Source: Deltaproteobacteria bacterium | GTDB lineage: Bacteria; Myxococcota_A; UBA9042; PHBI01 | Length of the DNA stretch: 64,000 nt | Direction: 5' to 3' | Assembly: GCA_011526585.1 (NCBI GenBank) | Contig: WYBB01000113.1 | Location: 62,001 to 126,000, forward strand | In this document: one piece after another, positions 36,075-44,900 of the stretch | How the letters are laid out: every line of letters begins with the position of its first letter | Numbering within the stretch: the first letter of the stretch is position 1 | Notes under the pieces: generated by a model | The model's input: only the letters and a program-made list of their open reading frames with translations | The model's database searches: none | What the model was told of the DNA's origin: nothing | Position numbers and translations under genes: made by a program

Positions 36075-36536
36075 TCAATCCGCGAGGTGGTGGGCGTCGA
36101 GCTCGAAGATGCGCGGGCCGCTGCGATAGTCGCTGTAGCGGAGCCAGGTCGGCGCGATGGCGAAGTGGCAGATCCCGGGCCAGCCCAGGCGCTGGTTACC
36201 GTCGGGGAAACGCTGCAGGTAGAGCGCGACGAGGGACTCGTGCTCGGGCGTGTCGGGCGCGAGCTTGCGCGCGAGGCCCTCGAGCTGGATCGTGCGGAAG
36301 TCGTCCCAGCCGATCGTGACGGCCACGCGCGGATTATTGATGAGATTTAAATACTTGCGGGTCGACTCCAGCGTGTCGAAGACGAGCTGGCGGCCGGGCG
36401 CGACCGCGACGCCGATGACGGCGGCCTGCGGCTGACCGTCGGGCGCGGCGGTCGCGAGCGTCACGTGGCGCCAGGCGCCGAGGAAGGCATCGATCTCGGC
36501 GACGACGTCGGGGGCGAGCAGCATGCATGACCTCAC
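36075..36536 (-). CDS. Pyridoxamine-5'-phosphate-oxidase-fold protein
   Basis: 153 residues with the split-barrel FMN-binding fold: HVTLATAAPDGQPQAAVIGV, RKYLNLINNPRVAVTIGW and a final aromatic segment. The fold fits small flavin or F420-type reductases and general stress proteins, but the cofactor cannot be chosen from sequence. The GTG start at 36536 shares GTGA with the stop of the thioredoxin lipoprotein gene, so translation is coupled. Confidence 0.82.
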   Translation of the reverse strand: MRSCMLLAPDVVAEIDAFLGAWRHVTLATAAPDGQPQAAVIGVAVAPGRQLVFDTLESTRKYLNLINNPRVAVTIGWDDFRTIQLEGLARKLAPDTPEHESLVALYLQRFPDGNQRLGWPGICHFAIAPTWLRYSDYRSGPRIFELDAHHLAD

Positions 36537-37897
36537 TCGTTGGAGGGTGCCTTGCCGGCGAGCGCGGCGAGGCGCTTTCGGACCTGGTCGATGAGACGGG
36601 TCGGGCGTTGGGCCTCGGGCAGGGCCTCGCCTTCGCGGATCGCGGCCTCGAGGCTCGCGCGCGCGGCGGGCAGATCGCCGCGCTTCTCGTGGATGGTGGC
36701 CTCGCTCATGCGCACGCGCAGGCGCCGCGGACCGTAGACGAGGGAGAGCGCGCGCTCGATGGCGACCTTGGCCTCGTCGAGGCGGCCGAGCTCCATGAGC
36801 ACGTGGGCCCTGCGCGCGGGCGGGTTGTAGTCGTTCGGGAAGTCGCGCTCGGACTGCGCGAGCGCGGTCAGCGCGTCGGGGCCGCGGCCGACGGCGAGGT
36901 AGGCGAGCATGCGGTGGCTGTCGTAGACGGCGCGCGCCTCGGGGGTCGGGGCGGCGAGCGCGGTGGCGTCGAGGAAGGCGGCCCAGGCGAGGCTGGCGGC
37001 CTGCTTGGAGGGCTCGTCGCCGAGCGCGCCGTAGCCGTCGACCACCGTCATCCAGAGGCCGCTGCGATCGTCGGCGAGCAGGTCGGCGTCGGCGGCCATC
37101 GCCTTGGCGAGCGGCACCAGACGGTCGAGGCCGTCCTTGCGCGCGGGGTCCTCGGGGGGCAGCGCGGCGGCGCAGGTGATGCCGCCGATGACGAGATCAG
37201 GGCGGCCGACGGCGGTGGGGGCGGCGTCGACGGCTTCGGCGAGGGCGAGCGCGAGGCATTCGGCGTGGCGCGACTGGCGCTGCAGGATGAAGGACAGCGC
37301 GTTGGCGGTGCGGGTGCGGCGGGGCCAGTCGGGCGGGGCGGCGTCGAGCGCGGCGCGGTAGGCGGCGATGGCATCGTCGGTGCGGCCCTCGGAGGCGGCG
37401 GCCTCGGCGGCGAGCAGGTGGCGGGTGGCGGGCGCGGCGGGTGCGCCGGAGTGGGCGACGAGCGCGTCGGTGAGGAGCTCGGCGAGCTGGGCGGCGGTGA
37501 GGGTGCCGACCCAGCGCAGGAGCGGCGTGCCGTCGGGGCGCAGGATCCAGAGCGTCGGGTAGGCGGGCTGCGGGTAGCGCGCGAGGAAGTCGGCGGCGAT
37601 CTCGCGCTCGACGTCGAGCGATAGCCAGACGAAGTGGTCGGAGAAGCGCGCGAGCTGCATGTCGGTGAGCACGTCGCTCTTGAGCGCGAGGCAGGAGTGG
37701 CACCAGGTCGCCCAGGTGTCGACGAAGAGGAGCTTGCCGGTCTCCTGGGACGCGGAGAACGCACGCGCCGGGTCGTCCTCGATGAAGATCGGCGGGTGCG
37801 GCGCGGCCGGTGCGGGGGCGCGCTGGGTGGAGGCGCAGGCGCCGAGCGCGAGCGCGGCGGCGAGGAGGACGAGACAAGCGAGGGTGCGGCGCGACAT
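36533..37897 (-). CDS. Thioredoxin-domain lipoprotein with TPR C-terminus
   Basis: 454 residues. The signal peptide ends in a lipobox (ALGAC). A thioredoxin-like domain (about 35-155) carries the redox motif WATWCHSC and cis-Pro region AYPTLWILRPDG. The remaining ~290 residues are TPR-like helical repeats. The combination suggests a periplasmic disulfide reductase or chaperone tethered to the membrane. The ATG lies at 37897 after a repeat-rich non-coding stretch. The downstream flavin-fold gene overlaps it by four bases. Confidence 0.88.
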   Translation of the reverse strand: MSRRTLACLVLLAAALALGACASTQRAPAPAAPHPPIFIEDDPARAFSASQETGKLLFVDTWATWCHSCLALKSDVLTDMQLARFSDHFVWLSLDVEREIAADFLARYPQPAYPTLWILRPDGTPLLRWVGTLTAAQLAELLTDALVAHSGAPAAPATRHLLAAEAAASEGRTDDAIAAYRAALDAAPPDWPRRTRTANALSFILQRQSRHAECLALALAEAVDAAPTAVGRPDLVIGGITCAAALPPEDPARKDGLDRLVPLAKAMAADADLLADDRSGLWMTVVDGYGALGDEPSKQAASLAWAAFLDATALAAPTPEARAVYDSHRMLAYLAVGRGPDALTALAQSERDFPNDYNPPARRAHVLMELGRLDEAKVAIERALSLVYGPRRLRVRMSEATIHEKRGDLPAARASLEAAIREGEALPEAQRPTRLIDQVRKRLAALAGKAPSNE

Positions 37898-37961
37898 GGC
37901 GCGCGACTCTATCAGAGAGTATCGATCTGCGCGAAGCGCACGCCGGCGCGTTGCGGCCCCA

Positions 37962-38188
37962 GCGCCCCCGCGCCCCGCGCTGAGCGAGCAAGTGACGAAG
38001 CACCCGCGCGTCGCAGCCGCGAACTCAAGGGTTGTCGATCAATTGAGTTCGCCAGCGAGACCCGCGCGGGCTAGGCGCGAGCGAAGGAAGCGACGAGGCG
38101 ACCTCGAGGTCCCGGGAGCTGGCGCCCCCGCGCCCCGCGCTGACCGAGCGAAGCAACGACGCCCCCGCGGGTCGTAGCGGCGAACTCA
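37962..38188. repeat. Two copies of a ~67-bp non-coding repeat, 160 bp apart
   Basis: Units at 37962-38027 and 38122-38188 begin with the same GCGCCCCCGCGCCCCGCGCT segment and end with GCGAACTCA, with scattered differences between. The spacing is 160 bp. After the first unit, GCGAACTCAA (38019-38028) and TTGAGTTCGC (38043-38052) form a perfect 10-bp stem with a 14-nt loop. Neither copy is in a supported reading frame. The whole 37898-38334 region holds only these repeats and the palindrome listed next. Confidence 0.75.
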
Positions 38189-38190
38189 GC

Positions 38191-38336
38191 GAAAGACTGT
38201 CAGAAAATCGAGCGAGGCGGGATGGCCGCAAGGAGGGAGGGAAGGAAGCGCGGAGGCGTACTCGAGTACGCCGCACAAGCGCCCGACCGACCGACGCCGC
38301 GGACGCCCGCCGCAGCCGATTTTTCGACAGTCTTTC
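38191..38336. repeat. 146-bp imperfect palindrome centred on a perfect 18-bp palindrome
   Basis: The outer 20 bp on each side match as inverted repeats with two mismatches (GAAAGACTGTC... and its complement near 38336). The exact centre, 38255-38272, is GGCGTACTCGAGTACGCC, a perfect palindrome. The arms between are only partly complementary. The right edge reaches the stop codon of the methyltransferase gene. Confidence 0.85.
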
Positions 38337-39189
38337 AGTCGATGCGGCGCAGCTTCATCTGCACGTCGCCCGACTGATGCAGCGTGAACTGGCGCACACA
38401 CGCCTTGAGGTAGCGGTCGTAGTCGGCGAAGACCTGGTCGCCCCACTTCGCGCGGATCTCCTTTTCGTGGAGCGTGAAGCGACGCAGCCACTCGGCGGTG
38501 GTGCGACGGTAGTCGTCGCGCATCATGTGCAGCTCGATGAGCTCCCAGCGCGGGGAGATCGCCGCGACGAGCTCTTCGATCCGGGGGTTGAGGCCGCCCG
38601 GGAAGATCACGTCGGCGGTGAACTGCAGGTCGCGCAGCTGCTCGCGGTCGCGCGGGATGCGGTTGCGCAGGATGGCCTGGAAGCCGAAACAGTCGCCCGG
38701 CTTCACCCAGGTCGCGAGCTTGTTGAAGTAGCTGCGGTAGATCTCGACCGCCAGGCCCTCCTTCTGCTGCGCGGGCGAGCACAGGTGGTCGATCATCTCG
38801 ATCGAGATGAGCGCGTCGTACTTCTGCTCGGGCTCATAGGTCGCGTAGTCCTGCAGCAGGAACGTCGCGTTCGGGATCCGGCGCTCCTTGCAGTAGGCGA
38901 GCTGCTCGGTCGAGAGCGTGATGCCGACCACCTCCTTGGCGCCGAGGCGTGACACGACGTCGAGCGCCGAGCCCCAGCCGCAGCCGATGTCGAGCACGCG
39001 CTTGTCGGGCGTGATCTCGGCGAACTGGTAGAGGCGCTTGATCTTGTTCTCCTGCGCCTCCTCGAGCGAGATGTCGTCGCGGCCATGGTAGACCGCCGAG
39101 GTGTAGTGGAGGTTCTCGTCCAACCACAGCTTGAAGAAGTCGTTCGAGACGCTGTAGCTCTGGTCGATCTCGGCCTGGGTCGAAGTCAT
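38335..39189 (-). CDS. Cyclopropane-fatty-acyl-phospholipid-synthase-like methyltransferase
   Basis: 284 residues. The SAM-binding motif is VLDIGCGWGSALDVV; the family features YSVSNDFFKLWLDENLHYTS, IEMIDHL and IFPGGLNP match CFA/mycolic-acid cyclopropane synthases. Such enzymes methylate the double bonds of lipid acyl chains. The protein is shorter than E. coli Cfa (382 residues) because the N-terminal lipid-binding part is absent, as in the mycobacterial type. ATG at 39189 follows GAGGACACC. Its 3' end abuts the large palindrome. Confidence 0.88.
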   Translation of the reverse strand: MTSTQAEIDQSYSVSNDFFKLWLDENLHYTSAVYHGRDDISLEEAQENKIKRLYQFAEITPDKRVLDIGCGWGSALDVVSRLGAKEVVGITLSTEQLAYCKERRIPNATFLLQDYATYEPEQKYDALISIEMIDHLCSPAQQKEGLAVEIYRSYFNKLATWVKPGDCFGFQAILRNRIPRDREQLRDLQFTADVIFPGGLNPRIEELVAAISPRWELIELHMMRDDYRRTTAEWLRRFTLHEKEIRAKWGDQVFADYDRYLKACVRQFTLHQSGDVQMKLRRID

Positions 39190-39351
39190 GGTGTCCTCGT
39201 GGTCCTCGTCGGGGCTGGGCGCGGGTGTCGGGCGCCCGGTGGGGCGGCGCGGAATCAAGCCCATTTCCGAAGGCGAAGCAACGTTCAAGCGCCATCTCAA
39301 GGCAGAACGCCCGCTCGGTTGGCGTCCTGAGAGCAACCCGCTGCACGCCCG

Positions 39352-41379
39352 TCACGGCGCGGCGCGCGACCAGCGGCCGAGCAGCCCCTCCCACGCCGCC
39401 TTGCGCGTGCCGTCCGCGCGCGTGAGGCCCCACTGTCCCTCCATCAGCGCCAGCACGTCGGCGGTGCAGGCGATGGGGCCGAGCAGCCGCGTGTCGCACG
39501 CGACCTCGCTGCCGTCGATCGGGCTCGGGGCCGAGTCCCACGTCGGATAGGTGAAGCTCGCGCGATCCCGCGTCTTGAACCACAGGAACCCGGCCAACGC
39601 CGGGTCGGTCGCACCGGAGGCGGCCGCGACGTCGAAGAGGCGGCGCGCGAACGCGGCTTGCGCATCTTCGTCGCCATCGAAGGTCGACCACCCGACCTCG
39701 CCCAACAAGACGCGCGGGCGCCTGCCGACGACCGCGGCGAAGTCGTCGGCGGCGGCGAGGGCGCGCGCGATTGCGGCGTCCGCGGCCGCGACGGGATCGA
39801 CGCGCACGATGCGCCGGCTCGCCGGATCCATGTGGTGCACGATGCCGTCTTCGGTCTCGAACCAGGGCGCGCCCCAGCTCCCCGGGTAGGTGTCGGCGAC
39901 CAGCAGCGCATCGGGGAACGGCGCGCCGTCGAGGGCCGCGAGAAGCTCCGTCATGAACGTGCGGACCGGCGTGACGATCGAGGGTCGCGCGCCCGTGCCG
40001 TCGACCTGCAGCGGGTCGACCTGCTCGACGTCGAGGTAGAGCGACAGCGCCACCTCGGGCGCCAGCGTCGGGTCCGCGCCGGCGAGGACCTCCATGGCGC
40101 CGACCATCGCCGCGGCCGACAGCGCCGGCACATCGGGGTCGTCGACGATGTAGCGGTCGGGGGCGCAGCAGCGTGCAGCCGAGCACGTCGTCCGGTGGAT
40201 GACCTCGGCGAACGGCAGGATGCCGCCGAGGGTGGCCTGGCCGGCGGCGTTTCGATGCGCGCCGTCCTGGAGCGGGTGGTTGGCCTCGTTCATCGGTGAC
40301 AGGATGTCGATCAAGCGGAAGCCGAGGCGCGTGTTGATCGCGATCGCCGCCGCGGTCGCGTGTGAGAAGAAGCGTCGCCAGGTCGCGGGCGAGACGTCGA
40401 GCTCTCCGCTTCGGTCGCAGCTCGCCGTGCCGCCGAGGCTTCGTTTGAAGACCCAGTGCACGCGGGCTCGCGGGAGCTGGGCCGGATCGTCGCCGACGAG
40501 GGCGCGCGCCGTCGCCAGCGCCTCGCTCTGCATGACGGCCTCGAGCTCGCTGAAGTCGCAGTCACACGTCACTTCGTCACAGGCGCAGGGGCAGCGCGAT
40601 ACGCAGGGGAAGCTCGCGCCGCCCTCGGCGCACTGCGCATCGGAGTCGCACCCCGGACGCAGGAGCCAACGCCTCGCGCCCGCGTAGTGCTTCACCGCGA
40701 TCGGCCCCGCGACGCGCGCGGCCAGGTCCTCGCGGGTGAGCGCGCCATCGAGCGTGAGGCCGATGCGCGTGTCGGGCGGGAGGGCCGGCAAGCCGCTCTG
40801 CGCGGCGAGCTCCAGGGTGAGGCCGGCCCCGTGGATCCGCAAGAGCGACGGCGTGCCCGGGGCGATCCGTCGGGTCTCCGAGATGAGTGTCAGCTCGCCT
40901 GAGCGCGCGCTCACCGCGACGTCGAGCGCCGCGACACCGGGGGCCCAGGCGACGAGCCGCGGGCGGTCGAGCACGCGCCGCTCGCCCGGCGTGAGCGACC
41001 ACGGCGCCTCGCTGGTGTGCGACCTCGGCGTCGTGTCGCCTGGGGCCGGGATGCGGTGGAATGAGGGACCCTCGCCGATCGTGAAGCCCAGGTCGTCGGC
41101 CTCGACGTCGACGACGAAGGAGACCGGGCCCGGGGCGCTCGGATCGAGCTCGATCGACACGAGCGCCACACCGATCCCAGGGGCCTCTTCGAGCGGGAGG
41201 GAATCGGCCTCGACCTCGATCGCGTCCACGACCTCGCTCGTGTCTTCGACCCCGAGGCCCTGCCCGTCCGTGACCTCGAGCCCCACCACCTCCGCGTCTT
41301 CGAGCGCGTCCCGACCCTCGGCCGTGCGTTCGCCACAAGCGCCGAGCACCAGCACGACGAGCCAGGCCCGTAGCGGCAT
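39352..41379 (-). CDS. Large lipoprotein with glycoside-hydrolase-like TIM-barrel features
   Basis: 675 residues. The signal peptide ends in a lipobox (VLGAC). An acidic segment (about 20-70) tethers the protein. A middle cysteine cluster (CDSDAQCAEGG, CVSRCPCACDEVTCDC) is likely disulfide-bonded. The C-terminal 400 residues read as a TIM barrel with MNEANHPLQDG (an NE-type acid pair as in clan GH-A glycosidases) and a late VLLGEVGWS whose Glu fits the nucleophile position. Substrate cannot be assigned. ATG at 41379 opens directly on the signal peptide. Confidence 0.7.
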   Translation of the reverse strand: MPLRAWLVVLVLGACGERTAEGRDALEDAEVVGLEVTDGQGLGVEDTSEVVDAIEVEADSLPLEEAPGIGVALVSIELDPSAPGPVSFVVDVEADDLGFTIGEGPSFHRIPAPGDTTPRSHTSEAPWSLTPGERRVLDRPRLVAWAPGVAALDVAVSARSGELTLISETRRIAPGTPSLLRIHGAGLTLELAAQSGLPALPPDTRIGLTLDGALTREDLAARVAGPIAVKHYAGARRWLLRPGCDSDAQCAEGGASFPCVSRCPCACDEVTCDCDFSELEAVMQSEALATARALVGDDPAQLPRARVHWVFKRSLGGTASCDRSGELDVSPATWRRFFSHATAAAIAINTRLGFRLIDILSPMNEANHPLQDGAHRNAAGQATLGGILPFAEVIHRTTCSAARCCAPDRYIVDDPDVPALSAAAMVGAMEVLAGADPTLAPEVALSLYLDVEQVDPLQVDGTGARPSIVTPVRTFMTELLAALDGAPFPDALLVADTYPGSWGAPWFETEDGIVHHMDPASRRIVRVDPVAAADAAIARALAAADDFAAVVGRRPRVLLGEVGWSTFDGDEDAQAAFARRLFDVAAASGATDPALAGFLWFKTRDRASFTYPTWDSAPSPIDGSEVACDTRLLGPIACTADVLALMEGQWGLTRADGTRKAAWEGLLGRWSRAAP

Positions 41380-41460
41380 GGCCGAGGTCCACCCGGCACC
41401 CGGCCGAGCCTCACGTGCGCCTGCGAGCGGGGCCAGGAAGGGCGACGGCAGCGCGTCTAG

Positions 41461-41799
41461 CGACATCGACGTGCGAGCCTGAGAGCCTTGACGCACCGTG
41501 TCAAGCGAGGCGCCTTCGCGCGCTTGCATTGGGGGATCTACGTAGCGGGGCGCGGTGCTCAGGTGATGGGCTCGACCGTGAGCGGCGCCGACCTCGACGG
41601 CGGTGTCTTCGTGGCGAGCGCCCCGCACGACGTCGTGCTGCACGCCAACTCGATCGACACGCGGTTGAAAGGCATCAGCCTCGACACCAACACGCGGCGC
41701 AACCTGGTCACCTGCAACCGCCTGCGTGCCGCGATGGGCACATGCACACCGGCAACCTCGGCGCGCATCAGCCACGGCGATGGCGTGGCAGTTGACTGA
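41461..41799 (+). pseudogene. Remnant of a right-handed beta-helix protein
   Basis: After a TAG at 41458 the frame reads through about 113 codons to a TGA. Its ~100 residues (HWGIYVAGRGAQVMGSTVSG, ADLDGGVFVASAPHDVVLHA, NSIDTRL) look like several coils of a parallel beta-helix (NosD type), with no signal peptide and no usable ATG; TTG at 41488 is the first start. Such repeats normally form much longer proteins, so this is probably a decayed fragment. Its translation is more protein-like than other frames here. A short functional gene is less likely. Confidence 0.5.
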
Positions 41800-41849
41800 C
41801 CCGGGGACGCGCTCGGTCCGCTCGCTCCCCTTTTTTTTTTCGTGCCGGT

Positions 41850-41881
41850 GTGGTGATCGACGCGGCGCCTTCCCGCTCTCC
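41850..41881 (+). promoter_or_regulatory. Two-part upstream motif, copy 1 (metal-binding lipoprotein gene)
   Basis: GTGGTGATCGA (41850-41860) and CGCTCTCC (41874-41881), starting 24 bp apart, lie 28 bp before the ATG at 41910. The same two boxes with the same spacing precede the gene at 47275. It may be a promoter for an alternative sigma factor or a repressor site. Confidence 0.5.
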
Positions 41882-41909
41882 CGGGTGAGACCGACACCCA
41901 GGAGCCCCC

Positions 41910-44900
41910 ATGTTCGTCGAGACCCGCCGTCTCCCGCTCGTCGCCATCGCCCTGGTCGCGCTCGCGTGCGACCCTTCGAGCCAGGGCCTCAAGCTCGGAC
42001 AGAACTGCACCGCGGCCGACGACTGCGCGAGCGGCGTGTGCGCCGCCGGCGCATGCATGGACCCGTCCGCGGACGATGACGCCGACCTCCTCGTCAACGC
42101 CCTCGAGGTGGCGCTCGGCACCGACCCGCGCCATGCCGATAGTGACGGCGACGGCGTCCTCGACCGCGACGAGCTCGACGCGGACCTCGTGCATCGGGAC
42201 TCCGATCGAGACGGCCGCCCCGACGCGCTCGAGAGTCGCGAAGGCGACCAGGACCATGACTGCGTGCCCGATGAGCTCGATCCACGGGACGCCATCCCCG
42301 GCGACGCGCCGGCATCGCTGCTCGCCCGCTACTGTCGCGTCGCCGGGGTATGCGCCGAAGCGCCGCTCGCCGTGACCTGTCCCGGCAGCATCGACGAGCC
42401 GCTGTGCGACTATGGGGCCGTCGTCGGCTTCGAGATCGAGGAGGGCTCGTGCGACGCGCGCGACAACGACTGCGACGGCCTCACCGACGAGGGCTTCTCG
42501 TGGCAGGGCACCGCCATCGGTGAGGCCTGCGATGGCACTGGCGCGTGCGGCCCCGGCGTCGTGGTGTGTGCGGTCGACCGCGTCGATCTCGCGACGTGCA
42601 GCACCAACGCCGACGGTCCGTCGGCCGAGGTCATGAGCGAGACCTGCAACGGCCTCGACGACGACTGCGACGGGGCGGTCGATGAGGAGGTGCCCGAGGA
42701 TGTGCTCGCGGCTGGGTGCAGCCTCGTCGGGGTGTGCGCTTCGAAGCACGCGCAGGTCGCTGCGCGCTGCGTCTCCGGGCGCTGGGTGTGCGACTACGAC
42801 GCCGTGCTTGGCTTCGAGAGCGGACACGAGGTGAGCTGCGATGGGCTCGACAACGATTGCGACGGGCTCACCGACGAGGACTTCACCCTCGCCGGCGCGG
42901 CGATCGGCGAGCGCTGTGAGGCTGCCGGCGCGTGCGGACCCGGGGTCGTCGAGTGCTCCGGCGACGCGCGCGGTGCCCTATGCTCGAGTGGTCCGGGTGG
43001 CTCGACGTCGGCGGTCGAGCCCGAGCGCTGTAACGGGCTCGACGATGACTGCGATGGGCTCACCGATCAAGGTGTCCCTCTCCCCGAAGAGGCTGTGTGC
43101 AGCCGCAGCGGCGTGTGCGCCGCGGTCGCGCCACCGGTGTGCAGCGGCGGCGCGTGGCGCTGCGACTACGCTGCGCTCGCGGGCTTCGAAGGCGCCCGCG
43201 AGCTGAGCTGCGACGGGCTCGACAACGACTGCGATGGCGCGACCGACGAGGATCTCACCCTCGATGGTGCGCCCGTGGGTGGCGCCTGCGTGGGCGAGGG
43301 CGCGTGTGGGCTCGGGGTGGTCGAGTGCGCGCCGGGTGGGGGGCTGAGGTGCAGCACCGCGCCTGGGGGCTCGAGCCCCGGGGTCCAGGAAGAGAGCTGC
43401 AACGGCCTCGACGACGACTGCGACGGTGAGACGGACGAGGGCCTCGTCGATCCGAGCGAGGCCGGCTGCTCGCGCGAGGGCGTCTGCGGCGACGGGTTCG
43501 ACACGATCGTGGCGCGCTGCGCGGGCGGTCGTTGGACCTGCGACTATGGCGCCGTGGCCGGCTGGTCCGCGGGAGGGGAGGGCCGCTGCGACGGCCTGGA
43601 CGATGACTGCGATGGCCAGATCGACGAGGACTTCACGTGGTCCGGGATCACCATCGGCGGGGCGTGCGCGGCCGCCGGCGTGTGCACCGGCGGGCGCGTC
43701 GAGTGCGCCGCGGACGGGTCACGCGCGGTCTGCAGCGCCGCGCCGGAGGGGACCGCATCGCGAGCCTCCGACGAGACCTGCAACGGGCTCGACGACGACT
43801 GCGACGGGGCGACCGACGAGGGTGTCACGCCGAGCGCGACGACCTGCGTCGGCAGCGGCGTGTGCGCGACGGGCAACGCGCTCGCAACCTGTGTCGAGGG
43901 GGACTGGCAGTGCGACTTCACCGGCGTCGCCGGCTACGAGGCCGGGGGCGAGCGTAGCTGTGACGGCCGTGACAACGATTGCGATGGGCGCACCGACGAG
44001 GACTTCGGCTGGGGCGGGGTCGCCGTGGGCGGGAGCTGCGACGGCGTCGGCGATTGTGGGCGCGGGATCGTCGAGTGCGTCGTCGGGCGCTCCGATCGCG
44101 CGACCTGCAGCACCAACCCCGACGGCTCCGCGACCGAGGCGGTACCCGAGACCTGCGACGCGCGGGACAACGACTGTGACGGGCAGAGCGACGAGGGTCT
44201 CGTGGGTGTCACCGGGCAAGCGGAGTGCGCGTTGCCGGGGGTGTGTGGTGCGGTCGAGAGCGTCGTCGCCACCTGCTCGTTCGGCGCCTGGAGCTGCGAC
44301 TACGCGATGGTCCCCGACTACGAGGCCGGTCAGGAGACGCGCTGCGACGGTCTCGACAACGACTGCGATGGCGCACCCGACGATGGGCTCGGTGACGTGG
44401 TCGCGGCCGGCTGCATGCGGCGTGGCGTGTGCGCCGGGGGCGGCGTGCGCGCGCTGTGCGAGGGCGGCAGCTACCGCTGCGACTACGGCGACGTCGCCGG
44501 GTTCGAGGTCACCGAGCGCTCTTGCGACGGTCTCGACAACGACTGCGACGGTCTCATCGATTGGACGTGTGCGCCGCCGCCCGACGAGGACGGCGACGGC
44601 ATCGAGGACAGCGCCGACAACTGCCCGACCGTGCCCAACGCCGACCAGTCCGACGAGAACGGCAACGGTTTCGGCGACGCGTGTGACCCGTGCGAGCCCT
44701 TCGACAACTGCGGCGACCTGCTCGACGACGACTGCGACGGTGCGACCGACGACGAGGACCCACAGGGCTGCCAGCTTCGACGCGTGATCGGCATCGCCAC
44801 CGACGTCTCGGGCATCGACGCCGGCTACACGCTCGAGCTCGCGTTCGATCACGCCATCGTGGTCGACGGCGGGCAGTCGAGCGCCGGCATGGAGGACACG

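Larger units (their letters stand above)
41380..41909. other. Intergenic region with beta-helix remnant, T-tract and leader
   Basis: Besides the beta-helix remnant, these 530 bp contain a run of ten T residues (41831-41840), striking in this G+C background, and then a motif shared with the leader of the gene at 47275. No other gene is supported. Confidence 0.5.

Noticed and set aside
41831..41840. T-tract as a rho-independent terminator
   Set aside because: No stable GC stem lies immediately upstream, so only the homopolymer itself is reported.
42450..44760. Regular DNA repeats that might be a CRISPR or satellite array
   Set aside because: They encode the conserved metal-binding motif in one long frame; spacing varies and similarity is at protein level.
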